Assembly (NCBI GenBank): GCA_947472705.1
Contig: CANJDA010000006.1
Location: forward strand, 1 to 30,242
DNA length: 30,242 bases
Direction of reading: 5' to 3'
Origin: Flavobacteriaceae bacterium
GTDB lineage: Bacteria > Bacteroidota > Bacteroidia > Flavobacteriales > Flavobacteriaceae
The stretch's first letter is position 1. Every line of letters begins with the position of its first letter. Below the pieces are notes generated by a model. The model did not search any database. It saw nothing but the letters and a program-made list of their open reading frames with translations, and was not told the DNA's origin. This document shows, one piece after another, positions 13,814 through 22,887 of this stretch. Both the position numbers and the translations under genes were made by a program.

Positions 13814-16063
13814 TTAATCAAATTTTGATTTTTCTTCTGTTTTTGGCCAAGAATTATTCGTAGTGTCTATGTCAGCTGTTTCTAATTTTGGATCGACCAT
13901 TATTTTGGAAATCACTTTTTGTGTGGCAAAGGTTCGACTTACTTCTTGATCATTCTTTCTCCATATTTGTGCTGGAAACTGGTAGTTTTCTTTAGTTCCG
14001 TCTTCAAATGTAATTTCAACTAATATCGGCATTACCAATCCACCAAGTTTGTTGAACGTTACTTGATAAAAGTATTTAGGCGAATTTAGTTTTGCCTGTT
14101 CTTCTTTGGTAAAATGAGCTTGCACATAATCATCTAGGGTTTTAACTTCTTTGCTGTCGAAAGGCTTGTTCATCTCGGATTTGAAATCCTCACTACCCTC
14201 TGCTATCATATAAACCATTGGTCCAGGATCAAAATTTCTTCGTCTTCTTCTTGTTGAAGCTTCTTTAGCCTCTTTCGAAGGTTCATTGCTGACATAAAAT
14301 CTTTTTACTTCTTTAATTCCTATGTCATTATTATCAGTAGTATAAAACCAACCTCTCCAAAACCAATCTAAATCAAAAGCGGTGGCATCTTCCATAGTTC
14401 TGAAAAAATCTTCAGGGGTTGGGTGTTTGAATTTCCAACGGTTTGCGTAGGTTTTAAAACCATAATCAAACAATTCTCTACCCATAACGGTTTCACGAAG
14501 TATATTTAATGCAGCAGCAGGTTTTCCGTAAGCATTGTTCCCAAATTGACGAATGCTTTCTGAATTGGTCATAATAGGCTCTAATCCTTTTTGATCTCCA
14601 CTCATGTAAGGAACTATTGCTTTCGCCGGTCCTCTATCTGCAGGGAAATTAGGATCCCATTCGATTAATGCCATATACTCGCAAAAAGAATTTAATCCTT
14701 CATCCATCCATGTCCATTGGCGTTCATCAGAGTTTACAATCATAGGAAAAAAATTGTGCCCTACTTCATGAACTATAACGCTAATCATGCCATTTTTCAC
14801 TCGATCTGTATATTTTCCGTCTTCATCAGGTCTACCCCAATTCCAGCAAATCATTGGATATTCCATTCCTTGGTCTTGGGCATGTACCGAAACCGCTTTC
14901 GGATAAGGAAAATCAAAAGTATGACTGGAATAACTTTTTAAAGTATGTGCTACAACTCTGGTAGAATATTGTTCCCAAAGTGGGTTTCCTTCTTTTGGGT
15001 AAACCGAAATAGCCATCACATTTTTACCGCCAAGCTTCACCGCCATAGCATCATAAATGAACTTTCTTGACGTTGCAATACCAAAATCACGCACATTTTC
15101 TGCTTTGAATTTCCAAGTTTTTTTGGCAGTTGAAAATCGTTTCTCTCTGGCTTCGGCTTCAGCTTGTGTTACCACTATTACAGGTTTGTCAAATGATTTT
15201 TCCGCTTCGTTATAACGTGCCAATTGAGCTGGAGTGAAGACTTCACTTCTGTTTAATAATGTTCCAGTGGCTTCCATGATATGGTCGGCAGGAACGGTAA
15301 TGTTCACTTCAAAATTTCCAAAAGGCAAAGCAAATTCGCCCGAACCCCAAAATTGTTGGTTTTGCCAGCCTTCTACGTCATTATAAACCGCCATTCTTGG
15401 ATAAAATTGCGCAATAATATAAAGATTGTTTCCGTCTTTATCAAAATGCTCATAGCCCGAACGGCCTCCATCTAATAAGTAATTATTGATATTGTACCAC
15501 CATTTAATAGATATAGAAATCTTTTCGTTATGCTTTAAAAGTTTTGGAACTTCAACACGCATCATGGTTTGATTAACAGTATAGTTCATAGGATTTCCTT
15601 GGGCGTCTTTGACATATTCAATCTTAAATCCACCATCAAAATCTTCTTCTAAATACCTGCGAGAAAAAGATTGAGCCGGTATTGACAAATCGGTTTTATT
15701 ACTTTCTACCAAAGGCGATTTCGAGTTTTTAGCCTTTTCATTTTGGTCTAATTGAATCCACAAATAGTCTAAGGATTCTTTAGCATTATTGGTATACGTA
15801 ATAGTTTCTACACCATATAATTTTTGATTTTTATCATCTAATTCTACATCAATTTTATAATCGGCTTGTTGCTGATAATACTCAGGACCTGGTGCTCCTG
15901 AAGCAGTTCGATACATATTAGGAGTCGCCAATAAATCATACATCTGTTTGAATTTATCGGGATTTCTTTCGTCAGTTTTAGTTGGTTTTGGTATTTCTTG
16001 AGCTTGAACAAAACTCATTGACAATACAGATACAAATGACAAAATGGTAGCTATTCCTTTCAT
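13814..16063 (-). CDS. exported M1-family zinc metallopeptidase
   Basis: A 749-residue gluzincin-type peptidase with a signal peptide ending SFVQAQ. An N-terminal beta domain (about 30-330) precedes the catalytic domain. The zinc site is HEVGH (His432, Glu433, His436) and, 18 residues on, Glu455 in MDEGLN: the M1 pattern HExxHx18E. The usual GAMEN exopeptidase motif appears as GMEYPM (Gly399-Glu401), upstream of the zinc site, so the substrate N-terminus may be read differently from classical aminopeptidases. The start is the ATG at 16063. It is the last gene of a three-gene minus-strand group. Probably periplasmic or surface-exposed; no T9SS sorting domain is seen at its C-terminus. Confidence 0.92.
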   Translation of the reverse strand: MKGIATILSFVSVLSMSFVQAQEIPKPTKTDERNPDKFKQMYDLLATPNMYRTASGAPGPEYYQQQADYKIDVELDDKNQKLYGVETITYTNNAKESLDYLWIQLDQNEKAKNSKSPLVESNKTDLSIPAQSFSRRYLEEDFDGGFKIEYVKDAQGNPMNYTVNQTMMRVEVPKLLKHNEKISISIKWWYNINNYLLDGGRSGYEHFDKDGNNLYIIAQFYPRMAVYNDVEGWQNQQFWGSGEFALPFGNFEVNITVPADHIMEATGTLLNRSEVFTPAQLARYNEAEKSFDKPVIVVTQAEAEAREKRFSTAKKTWKFKAENVRDFGIATSRKFIYDAMAVKLGGKNVMAISVYPKEGNPLWEQYSTRVVAHTLKSYSSHTFDFPYPKAVSVHAQDQGMEYPMICWNWGRPDEDGKYTDRVKNGMISVIVHEVGHNFFPMIVNSDERQWTWMDEGLNSFCEYMALIEWDPNFPADRGPAKAIVPYMSGDQKGLEPIMTNSESIRQFGNNAYGKPAAALNILRETVMGRELFDYGFKTYANRWKFKHPTPEDFFRTMEDATAFDLDWFWRGWFYTTDNNDIGIKEVKRFYVSNEPSKEAKEASTRRRRRNFDPGPMVYMIAEGSEDFKSEMNKPFDSKEVKTLDDYVQAHFTKEEQAKLNSPKYFYQVTFNKLGGLVMPILVEITFEDGTKENYQFPAQIWRKNDQEVSRTFATQKVISKIMVDPKLETADIDTTNNSWPKTEEKSKFD

Positions 16064-16123
16064 AGACTTTATTTTAAGGAGATAAAAGTAAAATAATTTT
16101 GCGGGGTGCAAAGGATTCGGAAA

Positions 16124-16624
16124 TTAATTTAACATTCCTTTAGTGGTTTCAGCGGTCAATAATAAATTTTGCTTTTGTCCGTTATTATTGTATTGGATGA
16201 TATTTTGTTGTTCTGAAAACAATTCAGTGAGTATTGAATTTTCTACTTCAATCAAACTTATTTTACTTATATCTTTGATATTCAAATAACAAATAATTAC
16301 ATTATTTTCCAGTTCATTGCTGAGATAATTGATAACTTTAGATTGCCCATTAATGGATATTTTAAATCGCTCTGTCATATATTTTTTCATCAAAGTGATG
16401 TCTTCTGGCGTTTCATTTTCTGTTCCAACAAAAGTTTTTTTATGATATTCTTTTTTAAGTGCCTCGTTTAAGTCATCTATAAAAATGCGAGTAGTAATTT
16501 GTACCATCTTTTTCTGAGGCACATAATGCAATTGATAAATGGCAATATAAAAACGATGCAAGCTCATGGCACTTAATCCAAATATAAGGACTAATAAAAA
16601 GCTGATTTTTAAGAATCTTTTCAT
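16124..16624 (-). CDS. DUF6702 family protein
   Basis: A 166-residue protein with an N-terminal hydrophobic segment (about 5-22) that may be a signal peptide or anchor, followed by a beta-rich exported domain. The pattern LHYVPQKKMVQITTRIFIDD followed by an alternating helix and strands is that of DUF6702, a family without known function that is common in Flavobacteriaceae next to an M1 peptidase. The ATG at 16624 is preferred to an in-frame TTG six bases upstream. It lies 17 bp after the carboxypeptidase-regulatory-like gene and 60 bp before the M1 peptidase gene, so the three are probably one transcript. Role unknown; perhaps an accessory of the peptidase. Confidence 0.8.
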   Translation of the reverse strand: MKRFLKISFLLVLIFGLSAMSLHRFYIAIYQLHYVPQKKMVQITTRIFIDDLNEALKKEYHKKTFVGTENETPEDITLMKKYMTERFKISINGQSKVINYLSNELENNVIICYLNIKDISKISLIEVENSILTELFSEQQNIIQYNNNGQKQNLLLTAETTKGMLN

Positions 16625-16641
16625 ATTCAAATGTACTAAAA

Positions 16642-17397
16642 CTATTGTTGTACACTCTTTTGAATTTCTAAATATTTAGTGGCTAACTCTGCCAAAACAA
16701 AAGATGCCATTGTTTTGTTTTTAGCATTCAAGGCGTTGACTAGTTTTTTTTCTTCAACAGCATAATACCAAAATCCTTTTACATTTTCTTTTGGTATTTT
16801 TAATTTTTCGGTAAAATAGTCAAATCCGAATTGGCTTTCCAATTTTTGAAGTAACGTTTCTTTTTTCTCAACTTCTACTTCTTTTTTCAACATTGTAGTT
16901 CTTCCCGACATCCAATTTAATAAAGGGTCAAGCCCTATTGAACCTCCAAAACCAACTTTACCATCTAAATCTGAAGCCGTTTTTAAATGTCTTTCTGCAG
17001 GTGTATAATGTTTTGCCGGTTTATCTAGTATGCGCAACGAAACAGCATTTATGTTTTTATTTTGTTTAACTATTACTTCGTCAAGATGATTGATTTCAGT
17101 GTCTAATTTGAAAAAAGCTAAATCCTTGCTAAAATCATTTTCAGTAATAACTATTTTTTTGCCTTTTATTTGAACCGCAGAAAACATAATGGTGTCTCCA
17201 ACAGCAACTTGTAATGTAAAATAACCTCCGTTTTCAGTTACTGTAGTAGCCTCTGATTTTAGATTTATAATATAAATATTTTCTAAATCGGGTGCATCAG
17301 AAACAACTTTGCCCTTAATTTTTTTATCCATAACGGGTTGCGCCAATAAATTAGTAGAGACAAATAGTAAAATCAGTATTTGAAAAACGTATCTCAT
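16642..17397 (-). CDS. carboxypeptidase-regulatory-like domain protein, exported
   Basis: A 251-residue protein with a signal peptide (MRYVFQILILLFVSTNLLAQ). It is followed by a carboxypeptidase-regulatory-like beta sandwich (about 25-100) of the kind found at the N-terminus of TonB-dependent receptors (IKGKVVSDAPDLENIYI, then GYFTLQVAVGDTIMFSAV). The rest (about 100-251) is helical and I do not recognise it. It lacks a receptor barrel or plug, so it is a free-standing protein. It heads the group that continues with the DUF6702 protein and the M1 peptidase. The ATG at 17397 is chosen because it begins the signal peptide. Function unknown; a periplasmic partner of the peptidase is a reasonable guess. 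Confidence 0.75.
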   Translation of the reverse strand: MRYVFQILILLFVSTNLLAQPVMDKKIKGKVVSDAPDLENIYIINLKSEATTVTENGGYFTLQVAVGDTIMFSAVQIKGKKIVITENDFSKDLAFFKLDTEINHLDEVIVKQNKNINAVSLRILDKPAKHYTPAERHLKTASDLDGKVGFGGSIGLDPLLNWMSGRTTMLKKEVEVEKKETLLQKLESQFGFDYFTEKLKIPKENVKGFWYYAVEEKKLVNALNAKNKTMASFVLAELATKYLEIQKSVQQ

Positions 17398-17467
17398 TGA
17401 TATATTTATTTCTCGGTAAAAATATTGCAACCCAATCTTAAATAAATCCTAAAACCGTGGTAATGTT

Positions 17468-17501
17468 TTGTTAATATAAACACTCAAAAGTAGTACATTT
17501 G
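17468..17501 (+). promoter_or_regulatory. pepE promoter (TTG-N23-TACATTTG)
   Basis: TTG at 17468-17470 and TACATTTG at 17494-17501, 23 bp apart, with the ATG at 17519. Confidence 0.55.
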
Positions 17502-17518
17502 GTCAAAGATTTATCAAA

Positions 17519-18226
17519 ATGAAAAGACTAATTATAGCTAGTACCTCAACACTTCACGGCGGAAATTATTTAGAATATTTATTACCAACATTAGAAAATC
17601 ATTTCAAAGATTGTAATGAAATACTATTTATTCCGTATGCCCGACCAGGTGGAATTTCTCATGACGGATATACTGATATTGTTCGTTCGGCATTTGCCAA
17701 AATTAATAAAACCGTAAGAGGTTTACATGAATTTGATAATCCTACTGAAGCTATACAAAAAGCTCAAGGACTATTTACTGGTGGAGGCAATACTTTTCTT
17801 TTGGTGACCCAATTGTATGAAAATAATGTTATGGAAATTTTAGCTAAAACAGTCGTAAAAGGAACACCCTATCTTGGTTCAAGCGCTGGCAGTAACATAA
17901 CCGGGTTAACAATGCAAACTACAAATGACATGCCTATTATTTATCCACCAAGTTTTAAAACTTTAGGACTTATTCCGTTTAATTTGAATCCACATTATTT
18001 AGATGCTGATTTGCAAAGCAAACACATGGGCGAAACACGAGAAACCAGAATTAAGGAATTTCATGCCTTTAATTCGATTCCGGTTTTAGGATTGCGAGAA
18101 GGAAGTTGGCTGGAAGTTATCGGAGAGAAAATAATTTTAAAAGGGAATTTATCCGCCCGCTTATTTCAACAAAATAAAACTCTAGAGGAATTACTACCCG
18201 AAACTGATTTGGCCTATTTAGGGTAA
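17519..18226 (+). CDS. pepE: dipeptidase E (peptidase S51)
   Basis: A 235-residue cytoplasmic serine peptidase that cleaves dipeptides with N-terminal aspartate in related bacteria. The nucleophile elbow is GSSAGSN with Ser122 as the probable catalytic serine. Other family landmarks are GGGNTFLL, the loop NPHYLDAD carrying the likely catalytic histidine, and GLREGSWLEV. There is no signal peptide and the length is the family norm. It starts at an ATG behind a good promoter and ends close to the minus-strand terminator of the tRNA gene, with which it converges. Identity is secure at family level. Confidence 0.93.
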   Translation: MKRLIIASTSTLHGGNYLEYLLPTLENHFKDCNEILFIPYARPGGISHDGYTDIVRSAFAKINKTVRGLHEFDNPTEAIQKAQGLFTGGGNTFLLVTQLYENNVMEILAKTVVKGTPYLGSSAGSNITGLTMQTTNDMPIIYPPSFKTLGLIPFNLNPHYLDADLQSKHMGETRETRIKEFHAFNSIPVLGLREGSWLEVIGEKIILKGNLSARLFQQNKTLEELLPETDLAYLG

Positions 18227-18228
18227 TA

Positions 18229-18259
18229 AAAAAAGTCCCAAACTTTCGTTTGAGACTTT
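18229..18259 (-). terminator. terminator of the tRNA-Gly gene
   Basis: On the minus strand a 9-bp stem (18256-18248 with 18243-18235, one G-U pair) closes a GAAA tetraloop and is followed by a U tract. It begins eight bases past the tRNA 3' end. It could also stop pepE transcription on the other strand, where the wobble is a C-A mismatch. Confidence 0.85.
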
Positions 18260-18263
18260 ACTG

Positions 18264-18336
<73 letters not shown>

Positions 18337-18346
18337 AATGCGAGTG

Positions 18347-18379
18347 CAAATATATAGAATAAGTTTCCTTGGATGCAAA
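18347..18379 (-). promoter_or_regulatory. tRNA-Gly promoter (TTTG-N21-TATATTTG)
   Basis: On the minus strand TTTG (18379-18376) and TATATTTG (18354-18347) are separated by 21 bp, and the tRNA 5' end is 10 bases downstream of the -7 box. This is one of the best promoter matches in the window. Confidence 0.7.
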
Positions 18380-18550
18380 TTTTTTGAAAAAAAAATTTCT
18401 ATTTCATTTCAACTTTTGTAATGCTAAGAAATTCATTATGTTATCATATTATATTCACTAAATAGGAAACTAAAGTATTCAGTAAAAAAATAATATCTTT
18501 AAAAAACTGAGTTAGATTTCAAACAAAAACCCATTTATATTCCAAACTAA

Positions 18551-18580
18551 TTGCATCAACCAATAAAATAATTATTTTTG
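18551..18580 (+). promoter_or_regulatory. promoter of the DUF5916 gene (TTG-N19-TATTTTTG)
   Basis: TTG at 18551-18553, a 19-bp spacer and TATTTTTG at 18573-18580, 19 bp before the ATG at 18600. The remaining intergenic sequence from 18381 to 18550 is AT-rich and I see no gene in it. Confidence 0.65.
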
Positions 18581-18599
18581 TTTATCCAACCACCTCTTT

Positions 18600-21056
18600 A
18601 TGCCCAAAAAAACCTATCCTTTTTTTTTCATTCTTTTTTTGCTTTCTCTTTTTTCATTTGGTCAAAAGAAGTCATTGCAAACACAATTTACGAATGATAA
18701 AATTACTATCGATGGTAAATTTGATGAGCCAATTTGGAAAGAGGCTGCCATTGCTACGGATTTTGTTATGATCAATCCCGACAACGGGAAACCTATTCCT
18801 GACAAAAGAAGAACTGAAGTCAAAATTGTTTATAACAATGAAGCCATATATATTGCCGCTACACTTTTTGACGATGAACCCAGTAAAATTTTAAAAGAAT
18901 TAACCTCAAGAGATAATTTTGAAACTGCTGATCATTTTGGTGTTTTTTTTAATGGTTATAATGATGGGCAACAGGAGTTTCGGTTTTTTGTCAGTGCTGC
19001 AGGAGTCCAACAAGACGCTATCTATACAGAAGCTAATGACGAAGATTTTTCTTGGGATGCCATTTGGGACAGTCATGTTGAAATTAATGATTTTGGTTGG
19101 ACAGTTGAAATGAAAATTCCGTATGCTGCTTTGCGTTTTTCAACACAAGACAAACAAACTTGGGGATTAAACTTTTATCGTGAAATTCGTAGATTAAGAC
19201 AACAATATTCTTGGAATTTGATAGACAATAAAATTGGGAATGAAAGTACTCAAGCAGGAGTTTTGGAAGGTATAGAAAACATAAAAACCCCCACTCGTTT
19301 GTTTTTAATTCCTTATACTTCACAATATATTTATGCTAGTAAAACTCAAAAAACTTATGGAGAATTCAAAGGTGGTTTAGACATTAAATATGGCATCAAT
19401 GACGCCTTCACCTTAGATGCTATTTTAATTCCAGATTTTGGACAAACCAAGTTTGATAATGTGGAATTGAACCTGAGTGCTTTTGAGCAACAATTTGCTG
19501 AAAACCGCCCTTTCTTTACTGAAGGAACTGACTTATTTAATAAAGGCGGTTTGTTATACACTCGGCGAATTGGGGAAACTCCCTACATATCCGTGGCTAA
19601 TAATGAAACTGTTGTTGATATGCCTGGTACTATAAAATTAATAAATGCCTTGAAAGTTTCTGGGAGAACCAAAAAAGGATTAGGTATTGGTGTTTTGAAT
19701 GCTGTTTCAGAAAAAACTAGTGTTACCATTAAAAATGAAGATACTAACGAAACAAGAACTGAGATTATATCCCCATTAACTAATTATAATGTATTGGTTT
19801 TGGATCAAAGATTTAATAAAAATTCCTCGGTTTCTTTAGTGAACACAAATGTAACTCGTGATGGAGAATATAAAGACGCTAATGTTTCCGCTTTGGTTTG
19901 GGATTTAAACACCAAGAAAAACACCTATAACCTTAATGGGGGTTTCAAGTATAGCTACATTAATGATTTTGCAAACTTTGAAAACAAAAAGGGTTTTACT
20001 TCTAAATTGTCTCTTGCAAAATCTAGTGGGAAATACCGTTTTAGTTTAGGAAGTGAATATTTTTCAAAAGAGTATGACATTAATGACTTGGGGATTAATT
20101 TTCAAACCCATTTCCATTCACTCTATTCTACCACAAGTTATCGAATTTTGAAACCTACCAAAAGGTATAATTCTTATTTAGTATTCTTTAAAATGTATTC
20201 AGAGTTTGACAATAGAACAGGGAGAATTCAAGCTGGGAATCTTGCTTTAAATGTAAATTCAAATGATTCTAATAATGATTATTATGGTTATGGTATTAAT
20301 GCGAGACCATTGGTTGTATATGATTTCTACGAACCAAGATCTGCTAACGAAATGAAGTTTGTAGCCATTCCTGAAAACCTAGGGTTTTACTTTTATTATT
20401 CTTCCAACTATAATAGTCCATTTGCATTAGATTTCAATCCTTCTTACACATTTGTAAATGAAAAAAAACGGGTGAATTATGGCGTTATGATTAGCCCTCG
20501 TTATCGTTTTAGCGATCACTTTTCATTAATTTATACCTTTAATTTTTATCGTCAAAACAAAAATGTAGGCTGGACTGCATTTGATGAAAATGACAATGCT
20601 ATTTTTGCCAGACGAGATCGAATTACTTATACCAATACACTTCAAGGAAAGTTTTCCATCAATAATAAAATGAATTTGAATTTGAATGTTCGCCATTATT
20701 GGTCTTATGTTATCAATCACAAATTCTTAGATCTACAAGATGACGGTAGTTTGCTAGGCAATACTAGTTATACAGTTAATAAAAATTCTAGTTTAAACAC
20801 ATGGAATTTAGACTTATCCTATTCTTGGTGGTTTGCCCCTGGTAGTCAGGTTTCTGTAATGTATAGAAACAATTCTTCGCTATTCAATAGAGAATTTAGT
20901 CATCAGTTTGAAAGCAATTTTAAGGATGCTGTTGACAATCAAAACATGAATCATATATTTTCTATTAGTGTTCGTTATTTTATTGATTACAATTCTTTAA
21001 AAAGTGTTGGACTTTCTAGAACCTTTACCAAACCATCGGAGAAAGTTCACTTCTAA
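18600..21056 (+). CDS. exported CBM9-like / DUF5916 protein
   Basis: An 818-residue envelope protein. A signal peptide ends SLFSFGQ (about residue 22). It is followed by a domain like the family 9 carbohydrate-binding module (about 30-230; DGKFDEPIWKEA and FFNGYNDGQQEFRFFVSAAG). The large remainder matches the DUF5916 pattern, with many alternating strands, and is probably an outer-membrane barrel, for example FAENRPFFTEGTDLFNKGG, where family members are well conserved. Such proteins are common in Bacteroidota, but their function is not established; binding of a sugar or peptide ligand at the surface is an inference. It is a single-gene unit with its own promoter and a start at the first ATG. 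Confidence 0.85.
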   Translation: MPKKTYPFFFILFLLSLFSFGQKKSLQTQFTNDKITIDGKFDEPIWKEAAIATDFVMINPDNGKPIPDKRRTEVKIVYNNEAIYIAATLFDDEPSKILKELTSRDNFETADHFGVFFNGYNDGQQEFRFFVSAAGVQQDAIYTEANDEDFSWDAIWDSHVEINDFGWTVEMKIPYAALRFSTQDKQTWGLNFYREIRRLRQQYSWNLIDNKIGNESTQAGVLEGIENIKTPTRLFLIPYTSQYIYASKTQKTYGEFKGGLDIKYGINDAFTLDAILIPDFGQTKFDNVELNLSAFEQQFAENRPFFTEGTDLFNKGGLLYTRRIGETPYISVANNETVVDMPGTIKLINALKVSGRTKKGLGIGVLNAVSEKTSVTIKNEDTNETRTEIISPLTNYNVLVLDQRFNKNSSVSLVNTNVTRDGEYKDANVSALVWDLNTKKNTYNLNGGFKYSYINDFANFENKKGFTSKLSLAKSSGKYRFSLGSEYFSKEYDINDLGINFQTHFHSLYSTTSYRILKPTKRYNSYLVFFKMYSEFDNRTGRIQAGNLALNVNSNDSNNDYYGYGINARPLVVYDFYEPRSANEMKFVAIPENLGFYFYYSSNYNSPFALDFNPSYTFVNEKKRVNYGVMISPRYRFSDHFSLIYTFNFYRQNKNVGWTAFDENDNAIFARRDRITYTNTLQGKFSINNKMNLNLNVRHYWSYVINHKFLDLQDDGSLLGNTSYTVNKNSSLNTWNLDLSYSWWFAPGSQVSVMYRNNSSLFNREFSHQFESNFKDAVDNQNMNHIFSISVRYFIDYNSLKSVGLSRTFTKPSEKVHF

Positions 21057-21074
21057 AAAACCAAAATTTAGGAT

Positions 21075-21082
21075 TATCTTTG
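21075..21082 (+). promoter_or_regulatory. gpmI -7 box
   Basis: TATCTTTG, a full TAnnTTTG match, 49 bp upstream of the gpmI ATG. No convincing -33 element is seen. Confidence 0.5.
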
Positions 21083-21131
21083 TATGCCCTAGACGGATAT
21101 GTTTAACGGTATTACATAAAATTAAATCCCA

Positions 21132-22649
21132 ATGAATAAGAAAGTAATCCTCATGATTTTGGATGGCTGGGGAAAATCTCCTGACCCTAAAGTATCTGCC
21201 ATTGACAATGCCAATGTTCCTTTTATTAATAGCTTATATAAAAAATATCCTAATGCACAGTTAAGGACTGATGGCCTTAATGTAGGTTTGCCCGAAGGAC
21301 AGATGGGGAATTCTGAGGTTGGTCACATGAATCTCGGTGCTGGAAGAATTGTTTATCAAGATTTGGCCAAAATTAATTTGGCTGTAGCCCATAAAACGAT
21401 GAGTCAAGAACAACCGTTGATTGATGCTTTCCAATATGCTAAAGATCATAATAAAGCGGTTCATTTTCTTGGATTAGTTTCTGATGGTGGGGTGCATTCG
21501 CATACCTCACATTTGCGCGGATTGATTGATGCTTCTCAGGATTTTGGATTAGAGAACGTTTTTGTTCATGCTTTTACAGATGGTAGAGATGTAGATCCAA
21601 AATCGGGGAAAGGGTATATTCAAGATTTAGAAAATTACCTTCAAAATACTAGGGCAAAGATTGCTTCGGTCATTGGTAGGTATTATGCTATGGATAGAGA
21701 CAAGCGTTGGGAGCGTGTAAAGCTTGCGTATGATTTGGTGGTGAATGGTATTGGAAAACACAGCACCAATTTGGTTCAAAGCATAGCCGATAGTTATGCC
21801 GATAATGTTACCGATGAATTCATTAATCCTATAACAGCTGTAGATGCTAATGACACTCCTATTGCTACGATACAAAATGACGATGTAGTTATCTTTTTTA
21901 ACTTCAGAACTGACAGAGGAAGAGAATTAACCGAAGCGCTTTCGCAAAAAGATTTTCATGAATTTAACATGCACAAACTGAGTTTGTATTATGTGACGAT
22001 GACCAATTATGATGACACCTATAAAAACGTGCATGTCATTTATGATAAAGATAACATTACCGAAACGCTGGGGGAAGTTTTAGAAAAACACAATAAAATC
22101 CAAATTCGCATTGCTGAAACGGAGAAATACCCTCATGTTACCTTCTTCTTTTCGGGTGGAAGGGAGCTTCCTTTTCGTGGAGAAACACGTATTTTGAGAA
22201 ACTCTCCTAAAGTGGCGACTTATGATTTGCAACCTGAGATGAGTGCTTTTGAATTGAAAGACGCTTTGATTCCGGAGCTTAACAAAAGGGAGGTAGATTT
22301 TGTTTGTTTGAACTTTGCCAATGGCGATATGGTAGGGCATACAGGGGTTATGGCTGCTGCGATTAAAGCTTGTGAAGCGGTGGATGCTTGTGTGACTGAA
22401 GTGGTAGAAGCTGCTTTGATCAACCATTACACTACCATTATTATTGCTGACCATGGCAATTGTGAAACCATGATAAACCCTGATGGTTCGCCTAATACAG
22501 CGCATACTACTAACCCTGTGCCTATTATTTTGGTTGATCCAGATTTAAAAGTCATTCATGATGGTGTTTTGGGCGACCTAGCTCCTACTATTTTGGCCCT
22601 TATGGGTATTGAGAAGCCGGTAGTAATGACTGGGAAGTCGCTTTTGTAA
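21132..22649 (+). CDS. gpmI: 2,3-bisphosphoglycerate-independent phosphoglycerate mutase
   Basis: A 505-residue metal-dependent enzyme interconverting 3- and 2-phosphoglycerate in glycolysis and gluconeogenesis. The N-terminal metal motif is ILDGWG (Asp11), and the phosphorylated serine is Ser61 in MGNSEVGH. Substrate-binding segments include HAFTDGRDVDPKSG and FFNFRTDRGREL. The C-terminal metal ligands lie in NFANGDMVGHTG and IIADHGNCE, followed by HTTNPVPII. Length and order are exactly those of the alkaline-phosphatase superfamily mutases. It begins at an ATG and is a single-gene unit. Identity is secure. Confidence 0.97.
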   Translation: MNKKVILMILDGWGKSPDPKVSAIDNANVPFINSLYKKYPNAQLRTDGLNVGLPEGQMGNSEVGHMNLGAGRIVYQDLAKINLAVAHKTMSQEQPLIDAFQYAKDHNKAVHFLGLVSDGGVHSHTSHLRGLIDASQDFGLENVFVHAFTDGRDVDPKSGKGYIQDLENYLQNTRAKIASVIGRYYAMDRDKRWERVKLAYDLVVNGIGKHSTNLVQSIADSYADNVTDEFINPITAVDANDTPIATIQNDDVVIFFNFRTDRGRELTEALSQKDFHEFNMHKLSLYYVTMTNYDDTYKNVHVIYDKDNITETLGEVLEKHNKIQIRIAETEKYPHVTFFFSGGRELPFRGETRILRNSPKVATYDLQPEMSAFELKDALIPELNKREVDFVCLNFANGDMVGHTGVMAAAIKACEAVDACVTEVVEAALINHYTTIIIADHGNCETMINPDGSPNTAHTTNPVPIILVDPDLKVIHDGVLGDLAPTILALMGIEKPVVMTGKSLL

Positions 22650-22708
22650 AGAGCATGTGGGATTTTCTTAGGCAATAGTGGTTCAATAATAGCTACTTTT
22701 ACTTTAAC

Positions 22709-22775
22709 AATAAATACTATTTATTCTACCACCCCGTCTCAGCAAGCTGAGCCACCCCTCCTAATCTAGGAGGGG
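22709..22775. repeat. palindromic intergenic element with three hairpins
   Basis: Between gpmI and the LRR gene three inverted repeats lie in a row: an AT-rich 7-bp stem (22709-22715 with 22719-22725), a CTCAGC/GCTGAG pair (22738-22743 with 22746-22751), and a GC-rich 9-bp stem (22755-22763 with 22767-22775, 3-base loop). The GC-rich block stands out strongly against the AT-rich surroundings. It resembles the short dispersed intergenic repeats seen in Flavobacterium genomes, as far as I recall. It may also act as a terminator or mRNA-stabilising structure for gpmI, but no T tract follows. Confidence 0.55.
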
Positions 22776-22862
22776 AGCTTACTGTTTTAATTGGATGGAT
22801 TTAGCCTTGTAAATAGAACGACAAATTATTCTTATGCATTATATCTTACAAAGGTTTTTATA

Positions 22863-22870
22863 TATCTTTG
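22863..22870 (+). promoter_or_regulatory. -7 box of the first LRR gene
   Basis: TATCTTTG, a full TAnnTTTG match 17 bp upstream of the ATG at 22888. The following bases AGCC and CAAA are repeated in the leader of the second LRR gene. Confidence 0.55.
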
Positions 22871-22887
22871 AGCCTCAAACTATTTTT

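Noticed and set aside
14700..14780. The M1 peptidase as an inactive homologue because GAMEN is absent
   Set aside because: HExxHx18E is complete and GMEYPM occupies the expected place, so activity is likely.
22080..22505. A 141-codon frame on the minus strand inside gpmI
   Set aside because: It lies opposite highly conserved catalytic segments of GpmI and has a Cys/His/Arg/Ser-rich composition typical of shadow frames.
22738..22775. A standard Rho-independent terminator for gpmI
   Set aside because: No T tract follows either hairpin, and the block lies about 90 bases past the stop, so a dispersed repeat is the better reading.
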